Shown in pieces: positions 18,483 to 27,103 of a DNA stretch of 64,000 bases. Position 1 is the first letter of the stretch, and every line of letters begins with the position of its first letter. The stretch lies in assembly GCF_014205835.1 (NCBI RefSeq), contig NZ_JACHCQ010000020.1, positions 56,457 through 120,456 on the forward strand. The letters run 5' to 3'. The notes beneath the pieces were generated by a model. The model searched no databases, was not told where the DNA came from, and saw only the letters and a program-made list of their open reading frames with translations. The position numbers were made by a program, and so were the translations under genes. This DNA comes from Pedobacter sp. AK013. Lineage in GTDB: Bacteria > Bacteroidota > Bacteroidia > Sphingobacteriales > Sphingobacteriaceae.

Positions 18483-20072
18483 TTATTTAGGACGATTGGT
18501 GAGGTCTAACATCCAAGTATACATATTTGTTTCGCCATCTATTCCCAGTTTTTTCCTGATTCTATATTTTCGGCTTTCTACAGCACGTACACTTAATTTA
18601 CAGGTTCTGGCTATCTCTTTAGTATCGAAATTTAACCTGATGTAAGCACAAAGCGTTAATTCTGCGGGTAGTAGTTGAGGCGAAACCTGAAGAAGCCGCT
18701 CGATAAAGATAGATTCAGCCTCGCTAAATCGCTTCATAAATGATGGATCTCTGGCATGCGCAAGTTCGATTATTGCTTTTAAAGAAAGATGTTCAACAGG
18801 TTTTTCTGGTTTTGCATCGAGCTGTTTACGGTAACCCTCTACCTGTTCTTGGAGCAGGATACGTTGTCTCCTAAAATGCGCATTATGTCTTGTTAATAAC
18901 CTTAACCTTTGTCCATAAAGACCAAGGCTAATGAGTATTGCTTCAATTATACTGGCCAAAGTGAGTAAATTAAAACTATAAGGTTGAAAGGGAATGAGCT
19001 TCGTTAGGCAAAAAACAAGGTAGATAGATGTAAGCGCCACAGGAATCCATCCAAATACGTAACACCAGATGAGCGTATTGTTTTTGGCATACCCGCGAAT
19101 GATAATAACTTTAACACTACTGAACAGAAAAAGTAAAGAAGTTAATAAAAATAAAATTTGCGTAAGCATATTGGTAATGCTTCTGGCGTCCCATAACGAG
19201 CAGATTAGGATTAAACTCCATCCAAACATTATTGCCCTAAAGAATTTATAAAGTTGTGGGAGCTGCCGTTTGAGTTTTAAAAAATAACTGTTAAACAGAA
19301 TGGTAGAAATATAGCCGAGAGCGATAAAAAAATGTGCATGAACTAAAATAAACCTGGCTATTGGTTGGCCCAGTAGCAAGCCATAGCCCTGAAGATAACA
19401 AACCATCACAATGAAATAAAGCAAAATAATCCGAGCTATATAAAGGGCAAAGAGTTTACTCCGTGTAACAACAAACATAAAAACATGGAAAATAAGGATC
19501 ATCAGTGCAATACCCATATAAATAGGCTGTAAACTATGCGCATTAAATAGGGCATGGTTTAATACTGACTCAGTTACCAGTTTAACAGGCACAATTAAAG
19601 TATTCATCGCCCTCATCCGCACATATACTTCACCAATAGGGGTTTTTACTTGTTGTAAGGGAAACACATAGCCCGTACCCAGAATATTATCATCTCGTTT
19701 CAGGTTGAACATACCGGAGTTAATCTGGTTTATCTTCCCTTGTTCATCACGATAAAATACATCGATAGTATCGATATTTGCGTAGTCGATATACAGATAA
19801 GGAGTAGTTTGGTTGTTTTTTATAAAACTGAGTTTCATCCACCATAGTTTTCCACTGGTTCCGCCATTAAAAATTGCTGATTTACCTTTCGAAAAACGTT
19901 CTGCCTTAAATTGTTCTACCTTTTCAAAAGATGTTGTTCCGGAAGCGTCCTGCCAAAAGTATCCTGCTTTGCCAACGTTAACAAAAGTTTGTTTTTCTAC
20001 CTGGATTAACGGTTGTGCCATGCAAAGGCTGCCTTCTATTAAGAAAGCAATAAGAATAAAAATGGTCTTCAT
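18483..20072 (-). CDS. 7TMR-DISM sensor protein with C-terminal LuxR-type HTH
   Basis: The 529-residue protein has a signal peptide (cleaved near CMAQP) and an extracytoplasmic 7TMR-DISMED2-like beta domain (about 25-170), with phrases such as WWMKLSF and YLYIDYANIDTIDVFYRD. Seven hydrophobic helices follow (about 180-385), then a coiled coil (about 390-430). The end is an HTH with FDTKEIARTCKLSVRAVESR and YRIRKKLGI. This is the LuxR-like output found in many Bacteroidota one-component membrane regulators. It likely senses a carbohydrate or other ligand and either binds DNA at the membrane or contacts partners. No histidine kinase or cyclase domain is present. Confidence 0.85.
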   Translation of the reverse strand: MKTIFILIAFLIEGSLCMAQPLIQVEKQTFVNVGKAGYFWQDASGTTSFEKVEQFKAERFSKGKSAIFNGGTSGKLWWMKLSFIKNNQTTPYLYIDYANIDTIDVFYRDEQGKINQINSGMFNLKRDDNILGTGYVFPLQQVKTPIGEVYVRMRAMNTLIVPVKLVTESVLNHALFNAHSLQPIYMGIALMILIFHVFMFVVTRSKLFALYIARIILLYFIVMVCYLQGYGLLLGQPIARFILVHAHFFIALGYISTILFNSYFLKLKRQLPQLYKFFRAIMFGWSLILICSLWDARSITNMLTQILFLLTSLLFLFSSVKVIIIRGYAKNNTLIWCYVFGWIPVALTSIYLVFCLTKLIPFQPYSFNLLTLASIIEAILISLGLYGQRLRLLTRHNAHFRRQRILLQEQVEGYRKQLDAKPEKPVEHLSLKAIIELAHARDPSFMKRFSEAESIFIERLLQVSPQLLPAELTLCAYIRLNFDTKEIARTCKLSVRAVESRKYRIRKKLGIDGETNMYTWMLDLTNRPK

Positions 20073-20227
20073 TAATTAAACCAATGTAAAAGAGCTGGGA
20101 TGACTTATTACAAGGGAGAAATTATAGTTTTATAATAGAAAATCCAAATTTTATCTGAAAAAAGAATACAATCTTAATGGCTTGGCATTCGCTTCAAATT
20201 TGTATTTTAGACCAAGCCCAAAATGAT

Positions 20228-21844
20228 ATGCACCAACTGATTATACAATACGCTTTCTTGCTTGCAATTATTCTATTTGTGGTAATGCTGGCACAAAAAA
20301 TCCGTGTGGCGTATCCTATTTTGTTGGTAATTGCGGGTTTAGCATTGAGTTTTTTGCCCATACTTCGCAATATTGAAATTGAACCGGAGCTTATTTTTGT
20401 AATCTTTTTGCCGCCATTGTTATATGAAGCCGCATGGAATACTTCCTGGAAAGATTTCTGGAAGTGGCGCAGAGTGATCAGCAGTTTTGCTTTTCCAATT
20501 GTTATTCTTACTTCCAGTATCGTAGCTTTAATTTCTCAAAGTTTAATTCCTGGCTTTACATGGGCGTTGGGTTTTTTATTAGGCGGTATTATTTCTCCAC
20601 CAGATGCGGTATCAGCATCAGCCATACTTAAAAGTGTTAAAGTGCCAAAAAGGCTTACCACAATTATAGAAGGCGAAAGTTTACTAAACGATGCATCCAG
20701 TTTAGTGGTGTTCCGCTTTGCATTAGCTGCAGTAATGACTGGTAGTTTCGTGTTTAGTAAGGCTGCAGGCAATTTTGTACTGGTTATTGTAATGGGTATT
20801 TTAATAGGGATTGCAGTGGCTTTAGTTTTTTACGCGTTACACCGATGGCTGCCCACCACTACAAATATTGATATTATTCTTACTTTTTTAACGCCATACG
20901 TTATGTACATCACCGCAGAGGAGTTTGAGTTTTCTGGTGTTTTGGCTGTAGTAAGTGGTGGTCTGTTTCTTTCAGCCCGCAGAGACCAAATTCTTACCCA
21001 TCGAAGCCGCTTGCAGGGCGTAAATGTTTGGGAAGCCGTAGCTTTTGTACTGAATGGCTTTGTTTTTTTGTTAATTGGCTTAGAATTTCCAGTAATTATT
21101 CGTGGTTTGGGCAGCGATGGTCTTTTGCCGGCTATTCGTTACAGTGCCATTATTTGCCTGGTTTTAATCGTTACAAGGTTTGCGAGTACCTATGGCGCTT
21201 TGTATTTTACACGTTTCATTAGCCGCTATATTACTACGGCCGACCCCAATCCAAACTTGAAAGCACCTTTACTTTTTGGCTGGGCAGGAATGAGAGGAGT
21301 GGTTTCTTTAGCTGCAGCGCTTTCTATTCCGATAGCTTTAAAATCAGGTGAAGCTTTTCCTCAGCGTAACTTAATCTTGTTTATCACTTTTAGTGTGATA
21401 CTGGTTACCTTGGTTTTACAAGGCTTAACATTACCTGCATTAATAAAATGGGTAGACATGCCCGATCCGGATTATACGGTTTCTTTCGAACAGCAAAAAC
21501 AAATGGTAAGAAAGAAATTATCCATGTTATCGCTTAAAATCCTGGATGAAAAATACCACAAAGACTTATTGCATAACGATATGATCAGGTCGATAAAAAT
21601 CCGCATTGAGGCAGAAATGGAATTGTTGAGAGATTGGGAAAAAGAAGAGAACATTTCAAGGTCTGAAGGATTTTATCACGACTATCGTGTTGCGCTTGAA
21701 GATATTATGGCCGAACAGCGTATTTTGCTGAAAGGATTAAATAAAAAAGAGCAGATTAATGACGAACTGATCAGAGAACAATTAGAGCTGCTCGATCTTG
21801 AGGAAGAAAAACTCCGCAGGCATTTTAGTCATAGAGATATATAG
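20228..21844 (+). CDS. Na+/H+ antiporter, CPA1 family (NhaP-like)
   Basis: From the ATG at 20228 the protein has 538 residues. The longer frame from 20177 adds 17 polar residues before the first helix and is less likely. About 12 membrane segments are visible, with CPA1 signatures FLPPLLYEAAWNTSW, GGIISPPDAVSA and EGESLLNDASSLV, the latter two providing the ion-binding Asp residues. A cytoplasmic helical tail of about 130 residues (from DPDYTVSFEQQ) ends with charged coiled coil. It exchanges Na+ (or K+) for H+ across the inner membrane. It is a single gene. Confidence 0.92.
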   Translation: MHQLIIQYAFLLAIILFVVMLAQKIRVAYPILLVIAGLALSFLPILRNIEIEPELIFVIFLPPLLYEAAWNTSWKDFWKWRRVISSFAFPIVILTSSIVALISQSLIPGFTWALGFLLGGIISPPDAVSASAILKSVKVPKRLTTIIEGESLLNDASSLVVFRFALAAVMTGSFVFSKAAGNFVLVIVMGILIGIAVALVFYALHRWLPTTTNIDIILTFLTPYVMYITAEEFEFSGVLAVVSGGLFLSARRDQILTHRSRLQGVNVWEAVAFVLNGFVFLLIGLEFPVIIRGLGSDGLLPAIRYSAIICLVLIVTRFASTYGALYFTRFISRYITTADPNPNLKAPLLFGWAGMRGVVSLAAALSIPIALKSGEAFPQRNLILFITFSVILVTLVLQGLTLPALIKWVDMPDPDYTVSFEQQKQMVRKKLSMLSLKILDEKYHKDLLHNDMIRSIKIRIEAEMELLRDWEKEENISRSEGFYHDYRVALEDIMAEQRILLKGLNKKEQINDELIREQLELLDLEEEKLRRHFSHRDI

Positions 21845-21932
21845 ATACTCTTTTAGCACACTAAAACGGGCTAATTTATTCTATGTGCATAACTCACTAT
21901 AAGTAACACCCGAAATGATTAAAATATAATGA

Positions 21933-21940
21933 TATATTTG
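21933..21940 (+). promoter_or_regulatory. -7 promoter box for the GHKL ATPase gene
   Basis: TATATTTG fits TAnnTTTG exactly. Transcription would begin near 21947, downstream of the possible ATG at 21929, which favours the ATG at 21959 as the true start. No clear -33 box. Confidence 0.45.
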
Positions 21941-21958
21941 CTAATTAATTTAGTAATT

Positions 21959-23242
21959 ATGTCGGTAAAGGTTAATATCACTTCGAAGGGAATACAAAAG
22001 GTACTTAAGAACTATAATGAAAAGCAGGCCATTGCAGAGTACATTTGGAACGGTTTTGATGCCAATGCAAATACAATCCACGTAGATTATATAACTAATC
22101 CACTTGGCCTTTTAGCACAGTTAACTATTGCTGATAATGGTTATGGAATTAATTTTGACCGCTTACAACAAAAATTCGATCCTTTTTTTGAATCTGAAAA
22201 ATCCATTCAGATTGTAGCGCCCAAACATACCTCCAAAATGCATGGTCGTAATGGGGTGGGGCGGCTTACCTTTTTTACCTTTGCGCATGATGCCGTTTGG
22301 CGCACTACTTATCAATCAGAAAAAGGGTTCCGTTATGGCGAAATACACATTAACACGGGTGGTTTAAACAGTTATAGTCACGATTTTTCCACCGCTCAGA
22401 GCAATACTGGTGAGACTGGAACAATTGTTTCTTTTACTAATTTAAGGATCAGTCAACAAGACGTAGAAGAAACAGTACTTCCTTTTTTGATAAACGAATT
22501 CTGTTGGTTTATTGAATTGAATAAACACAAAAAATACTCGATTATTGTAAATGGAGAAGCATTAGATTTTAGCAGCAATGTTAAAACCATAGAAGAATTT
22601 AATCTTTTTTATCCTGATACCGCCGTTACTTTTAAGATTAAATATGTTCATTGGAAAGAAAACCTGCACAAAGAACTGTCTAAATACTACTTTTTGGCCG
22701 GTGGAGAAGAAATTTATAAAGATTACACCACCTTAAATAAAAAGAGCGACGATTATTTCCATAGCGTTTATATCGATAGTGATTTTTTCCGTGACTTCGA
22801 TTTTAAGAGTTTCGAAAATGAAGGACAGGTGGCCATATTTGGTGCCGCTAAATCTTCGGCAGAGTACCGTTTTCTAATTAAAGCATTAACAGAATATCTT
22901 AAAAGCAAACGTAAACCTTTTTTAAAAGAATATGCTAACCGCCTGATTGAAACTTATGAACAGGATGAGATATTTCCGGTTTATGCTACCGAGAGAGAAA
23001 AGGAATTGAGGAAACCAGCGTTGGTTGATTTAATTAAGGCATTATATGAAATTGAGCCGAAATTATTTAGTAGTTTAAATACCGATCAGAAGAAAATTTT
23101 TGTGCGTTTGATCGATCTTTTAATGCACGCTAACCTATGTAATGAAATTTTTGAAATGTTCAATGGAATGATCGAATTAGAAGCCGAAGAACGGGATGAG
23201 TTATTGAAATTAATAAAAGGCCTTGAAGCGACGAAAAATTAG
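21959..23242 (+). CDS. Orphan GHKL-type (HSP90-like) ATP-binding protein
   Basis: From the ATG at 21959 the protein has 427 residues. The Bergerat ATP fold is visible: AEYIWNGFDANA (N box with Glu27, Asn31 and Asp34), ADNGYGI (G1 box, Asp59), and HGRNGVGRLTFF (lid, 95-106). A transducer-like domain with FLINEFCWF and a helical C-terminal part (about 340-427, ending in EEAERDELLKLIKGLE-type helices) follow. This belongs to the broad group of MORC/HSP90-like 'ATP-binding proteins' of bacteria, several of which sit in defence islands. It is shorter than many relatives, which I recall as continuing for another 100-plus residues. Neighbours are housekeeping genes and give no clue. Function unknown. 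Confidence 0.75.
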   Translation: MSVKVNITSKGIQKVLKNYNEKQAIAEYIWNGFDANANTIHVDYITNPLGLLAQLTIADNGYGINFDRLQQKFDPFFESEKSIQIVAPKHTSKMHGRNGVGRLTFFTFAHDAVWRTTYQSEKGFRYGEIHINTGGLNSYSHDFSTAQSNTGETGTIVSFTNLRISQQDVEETVLPFLINEFCWFIELNKHKKYSIIVNGEALDFSSNVKTIEEFNLFYPDTAVTFKIKYVHWKENLHKELSKYYFLAGGEEIYKDYTTLNKKSDDYFHSVYIDSDFFRDFDFKSFENEGQVAIFGAAKSSAEYRFLIKALTEYLKSKRKPFLKEYANRLIETYEQDEIFPVYATEREKELRKPALVDLIKALYEIEPKLFSSLNTDQKKIFVRLIDLLMHANLCNEIFEMFNGMIELEAEERDELLKLIKGLEATKN

Positions 23243-23411
23243 ACTGATATTAATCAGTAATTTAGTAATTTGTTGCTGATAAAACAGCATTATATGACCT
23301 ATTATCGAAATCTTTGCGATTGTGATAATATATAGCCATTTTTATAGCTGCAGTTTAGTTGTTAAGCCCGTTTTATGAAGATCATTTTTTATTAAATCTT
23401 ACTGTTTTTGT

Positions 23412-24152
23412 ATGAATGAGCAGGTAGGATATTTTGGAGCCAATATTCCGATAAAAATTTATGGGTTAAGCGAAAAATCGGTTACTATAACATTTGGAAC
23501 GGCAATCGATAACGATTTGTTGGCACTGATTACCGATTTTAATCGATTACTGTTACAAAATCCTTTTTCTGGTTTAATTACCACGGTTCCAGCTTATGCT
23601 ACATTAACTGTTTTTTTTGATCCCTTAAGTGTAATGTTATCAGATCTTCCTGGTGAAGTTTGTTTCGAAAAGGTATCCGCACATTTAAATAAAATTGCAC
23701 AAACAAAAAGAGAAAAATCAAAGCTAATAGCTAATAAACTGGTTATTCCAGTATGTTATGGCGGGGATTTTGGTCGGGATCTTTTAACAGTAGCCCGCAC
23801 TAATAAGCTCACCGAAGCGGAGGTAATCGATATTCATACGGCTGGGGAATATGTTGTCTTCATGATCGGATTTGTACCAGGTTTCGCCTATATGGGTGGA
23901 ATGGATGCCAGGTTATCGACTCCTAGAAAAGAAGTTCCTGATGCTAAAATACCTACCGGATCTGTAGGCATTGCAGGCAACCAAACTGGTATTTATCCTA
24001 TGGAAACACCTGGCGGATGGCAGGTTATTGGCAGAACACCATTAAAAATGTTTAATGTAAACCGTTTGCAGCCATCACTTTTAAAGGGAGGCGATACGGT
24101 TGTTTTTAAAGCCATCGATATAAATGAGTTTAATGCTTCTATCGGGATATGA
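23412..24152 (+). CDS. pxpB: 5-oxoprolinase subunit PxpB
   Basis: The 246-residue protein is the KipI/AHS1-type subunit. Typical phrases are VCYGGDFGRDL, HTAGEYVVFMIGFVPGFAYMGG, PRKEVPDAKIPTGSVGIAGN and TPGGWQVIGRTPLKMF. With PxpA and PxpC it forms the ATP-dependent 5-oxoprolinase that opens pyroglutamate to glutamate. It is the first gene of a four-gene operon whose members overlap by four bases (ATGA). Length is normal for the family. KipI-type kinase inhibition is an alternative name for relatives but is unlikely in this context. Confidence 0.93.
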   Translation: MNEQVGYFGANIPIKIYGLSEKSVTITFGTAIDNDLLALITDFNRLLLQNPFSGLITTVPAYATLTVFFDPLSVMLSDLPGEVCFEKVSAHLNKIAQTKREKSKLIANKLVIPVCYGGDFGRDLLTVARTNKLTEAEVIDIHTAGEYVVFMIGFVPGFAYMGGMDARLSTPRKEVPDAKIPTGSVGIAGNQTGIYPMETPGGWQVIGRTPLKMFNVNRLQPSLLKGGDTVVFKAIDINEFNASIGI

Positions 24153-25153
24153 GTATGAAGATCAGCATCATTAAGCCTGGCTTGTTAAGTACCATTCAAG
24201 ATATGGGGCGGTACCGATATCTTTCGCAAGCAGTACCTGTTTCTGGCGCTATGGATGAGTTGGCTCACCGGTTAGCCAATAAGGCAGTCGGTAACGATGA
24301 TAACAGTGCTACCATTGAGTTTACCTATGCTGATGCTTCATTTAAAGCAGAAACACCCATTCTAATTTCTTATTCGGGCGATGGTGCATTTTTAGTTTAC
24401 AATAATGAGTTAATGCCTGCAGAAAAGCCACTGTTTTTTCCGGCAGGTTCCATTATAAAGTTGATTAATAATCCTATTGGGGTGCGTACCTATTTGGCTA
24501 TTGCCGGTGGGTGGGATGTGCCAGATATAATGGAAAGTAAAAGCACTTATGTTACCGCTGCTTTTGGTGGCTTTAAGGGAAGAGCGTTACAAAAAGCTGA
24601 TGTTTTGGTTGGCGGTACTTTACTTAGCGAAGTATCAAATAGAATATTGAGTCAATTGATCGAACAATCGTTAACCTATCCAAATTGGCGCATTTCGAGA
24701 GAAAGTTTACTGCCAGAAAAAAGACAAAGCATTAGAATTGTACTTGCTAATGAAATCAATTGGTTCGATGCAACATCCATTATTTCGTTTTTAACCGGTA
24801 CCTACATGATAGATAGAAGGAGTAACCGCATGGGTTACCATTTATCAGGAAAGCCATTGGCAAGGAAAGTTAAAAAAGAATTGCTCAGCACGGCAGTAAC
24901 GCCTGGGATTATCCAGGTAACTGGGAGCGGAGATTTGGTTATACTTATGGCCGACTGTCAAACAACGGGTGGTTACCCACGTATTGCTCATGTTGCAGCT
25001 GTCGATTTGCCTTTATGTGCCCAGTTTAAACCCGGCGATGCAATTCACTTTTCTGAAATTTCGAGAGATGAGGCAGAAGAACTTTATCTTGAACGTGAAC
25101 ACGATTTATCATTGATTACCATGGCAATAAGCCTTAAATATATTAAAACATGA
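24149..25153 (+). CDS. pxpC: 5-oxoprolinase subunit PxpC (biotin-dependent carboxyltransferase/AHS2 family)
   Basis: The 334-residue protein carries the AHS2 landmarks IIKPGLLSTIQDMGR near the start, then VPVSGAMDELAHRLANKAVG, RSNRMGYHLSGKPL and ADCQTTGGYPRIAHV. It is the KipA-type partner of PxpB in the 5-oxoprolinase complex. Start and stop overlap neighbours by ATGA on both sides, which implies translational coupling and stoichiometric production. Confidence 0.93.
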   Translation: MSMKISIIKPGLLSTIQDMGRYRYLSQAVPVSGAMDELAHRLANKAVGNDDNSATIEFTYADASFKAETPILISYSGDGAFLVYNNELMPAEKPLFFPAGSIIKLINNPIGVRTYLAIAGGWDVPDIMESKSTYVTAAFGGFKGRALQKADVLVGGTLLSEVSNRILSQLIEQSLTYPNWRISRESLLPEKRQSIRIVLANEINWFDATSIISFLTGTYMIDRRSNRMGYHLSGKPLARKVKKELLSTAVTPGIIQVTGSGDLVILMADCQTTGGYPRIAHVAAVDLPLCAQFKPGDAIHFSEISRDEAEELYLEREHDLSLITMAISLKYIKT

Positions 25154-25911
25154 AGATGATCGATCTTAATTGTGATATGGGAGAAGCATTTGGAAACTAT
25201 GCCATGCCCAATGATGAAAAACTGATGGATTATATTTCATCGGCAAATATTGCCTGTGGTTTTCATGCCGGCGATCCGGCTGTAATGCAACAGACTGTAA
25301 CTTTAGCACTAAAAAAAGGAGTTGCCATAGGGGCGCACCCCGGTTTGCCTGATTTGCAAGGTTTTGGCCGTAGAGAAATGAAAATTAGCCCAAATGAGGC
25401 CTATCAGCTTACTTTATACCAAATTGGTGCATTAAGCGGTTTTGTAAAAGCCGGGGGTGGTAAATTGCATCATGTTAAGGCGCACGGGGCATTATATAAT
25501 ATGGCTGCAAAAGATACCGCTTTGGCAAAAGCCATTGTACGGGCCATTTTCGATTTCGATCCAGGTTTAATTTTATATGCCTTAGCAGGAAGTAAGATGA
25601 TTGATGAGGCTGAAAAACAGGGGATTGCAACCGCATCAGAAGTTTTTGCCGATCGTAGTTATCAGGATGATGGTTTACTTACGCCACGATCAGCAGACAA
25701 TGCGTTAATTACCAATGAAGAAGATGCCATCAATCAGGTGTTGGGATTTGCTTTAAACCAGGAAGTAAATAGCATCAATGGAAATCGCATTGCGGTTAAA
25801 GCCGAAACCATTTGTTTGCATGGCGATGGTAAACATGCTGTTGCTTTTGCTAAATTGATAGCCGGAAGATTAAAAAAAGAAGGTATTGTAATTAAAGCCC
25901 CGGTAATATGA
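25150..25911 (+). CDS. pxpA: 5-oxoprolinase subunit PxpA (LamB/YcsF family)
   Basis: The 253-residue protein starts MKMIDLNCDMGEAFGNY, the invariant YcsF signature with metal/substrate-binding Asp residues. ANIACGFHAGDP, GAHPGLPDLQGFGRR, VKAHGALYN and CLHGDGKHAV follow in family order. It supplies the hydrolytic (ring-opening) half of 5-oxoprolinase. It overlaps pxpC and the downstream permease gene by four bases each. Confidence 0.95.
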   Translation: MKMIDLNCDMGEAFGNYAMPNDEKLMDYISSANIACGFHAGDPAVMQQTVTLALKKGVAIGAHPGLPDLQGFGRREMKISPNEAYQLTLYQIGALSGFVKAGGGKLHHVKAHGALYNMAAKDTALAKAIVRAIFDFDPGLILYALAGSKMIDEAEKQGIATASEVFADRSYQDDGLLTPRSADNALITNEEDAINQVLGFALNQEVNSINGNRIAVKAETICLHGDGKHAVAFAKLIAGRLKKEGIVIKAPVI

Positions 25912-27092
25912 AGTCAAAATATAATTGGAGCGTACTTTTAGGTGCGGCTTTTTTAATGGCTTCATCAGCTATTGGTCCTGGATTTTTAACACAAACTGCT
26001 GTTTTTACCCAACAGTTGGGTGCAAGTTTTGCGTTTGTAATATTGCTATCCATCATATTAGATGCCATTGCACAGTTAAATATCTGGCGGATTATTGCAG
26101 TTGCGGATAAACCCGCTCAAGATATAGCCAATAAGGTATTTCCGGGGCTGGGCTATTTTATTTCTTTTCTGGTTTTTTTAGGTGGTTTGGCTTTTAACAT
26201 AGGTAATATTGCTGGTGCTGGCTTAGGGCTAAATGTACTATTTGGCATCAGCGTAGGGCAAGGTGCTGTAATAAGCGCTATTATGGCAATAGGGATCTTT
26301 ATTTACAAAGAAGCTGGTAAAGCAATGGATGTTTTTGCTAAAACCATGGGGCTGATTAAAATTGTACTCGCCTTGATTATAGCTTACACCAGCTCACCGC
26401 CATTGGCAGAAGCAGCACTAAGGGCTGTAAATCCTACGCAGTTTAGTTTTACGGCAGTATTAACCATAGTTGGTGGAACAGTGGGTGGTTATATTACTTT
26501 TTCGGGTGCTCATCGCTTACTGGATGCCAGGCAAACCGGAATCCAGAATTTGGGTGCCGTAAATAAAGGTGCATTAAGCGCCATCGGATTGGCATCTATT
26601 ATGCGTTTATTATTGTTTATTGCTGCTTTAGGGGTGGTGAGTAAAGGTTTTACTTTAGATCCATCTAATCCAGCAGCTTCGGTTTTTAAATTGGCCAGCG
26701 GCGAAATAGGATATAAGATTTTCGGTGTAGTGATATGGGCTGCGGGGATTTCTTCGGTTGTGGGCTCGGCCTATACTTCCATCTCTTTTATTAAAAGCTT
26801 TCATCCACTCATATTAAAGTTTAACAGAGAGATTATCATTGCTTTTATATCTATTTCCTGTATTATTTTTATACTTATCGGTAAACCCGTTAAAATACTG
26901 CTTGCTGTAGGCGCCATAAACGGTTTTATTTTGCCTATAGCGCTAGGTATTATGCTTATTGCTGCTTATAAAACCAAAATTATCGCAAATTATAAACAAC
27001 CCTTTTGGTTAACCTTAACAGGCTTAGCTGTGGTATTAACCATGGTTTGGATGAGTTATGGCACTATTATACAAATGATAAACGGGGAATAA
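25908..27092 (+). CDS. NRAMP-superfamily permease, YcsG-like, of the 5-oxoproline operon
   Basis: The 394-residue integral membrane protein has about 11 hydrophobic segments. ASSAIGPGFLTQTAVFTQQ replaces the metal-binding DPGN helix of true Mn2+/Fe2+ NRAMP carriers, so the metal-site Asp and Asn are missing. Its position, overlapping pxpA by four bases, is that of ycsG-type permeases in pxp operons, which suggests transport of 5-oxoproline or a related amino acid. That substrate is inference from context. The M1 aminopeptidase gene starts 11 bases downstream. Confidence 0.85.
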   Translation: MKSKYNWSVLLGAAFLMASSAIGPGFLTQTAVFTQQLGASFAFVILLSIILDAIAQLNIWRIIAVADKPAQDIANKVFPGLGYFISFLVFLGGLAFNIGNIAGAGLGLNVLFGISVGQGAVISAIMAIGIFIYKEAGKAMDVFAKTMGLIKIVLALIIAYTSSPPLAEAALRAVNPTQFSFTAVLTIVGGTVGGYITFSGAHRLLDARQTGIQNLGAVNKGALSAIGLASIMRLLLFIAALGVVSKGFTLDPSNPAASVFKLASGEIGYKIFGVVIWAAGISSVVGSAYTSISFIKSFHPLILKFNREIIIAFISISCIIFILIGKPVKILLAVGAINGFILPIALGIMLIAAYKTKIIANYKQPFWLTLTGLAVVLTMVWMSYGTIIQMINGE

Positions 27093-27103
27093 ATTTTTAT
27101 AAA

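Noticed and set aside
27005..27103. Longer N-terminus for the M1 aminopeptidase
   Set aside because: It starts with TTG inside the permease gene and would place the signal peptide 33 residues into the protein.
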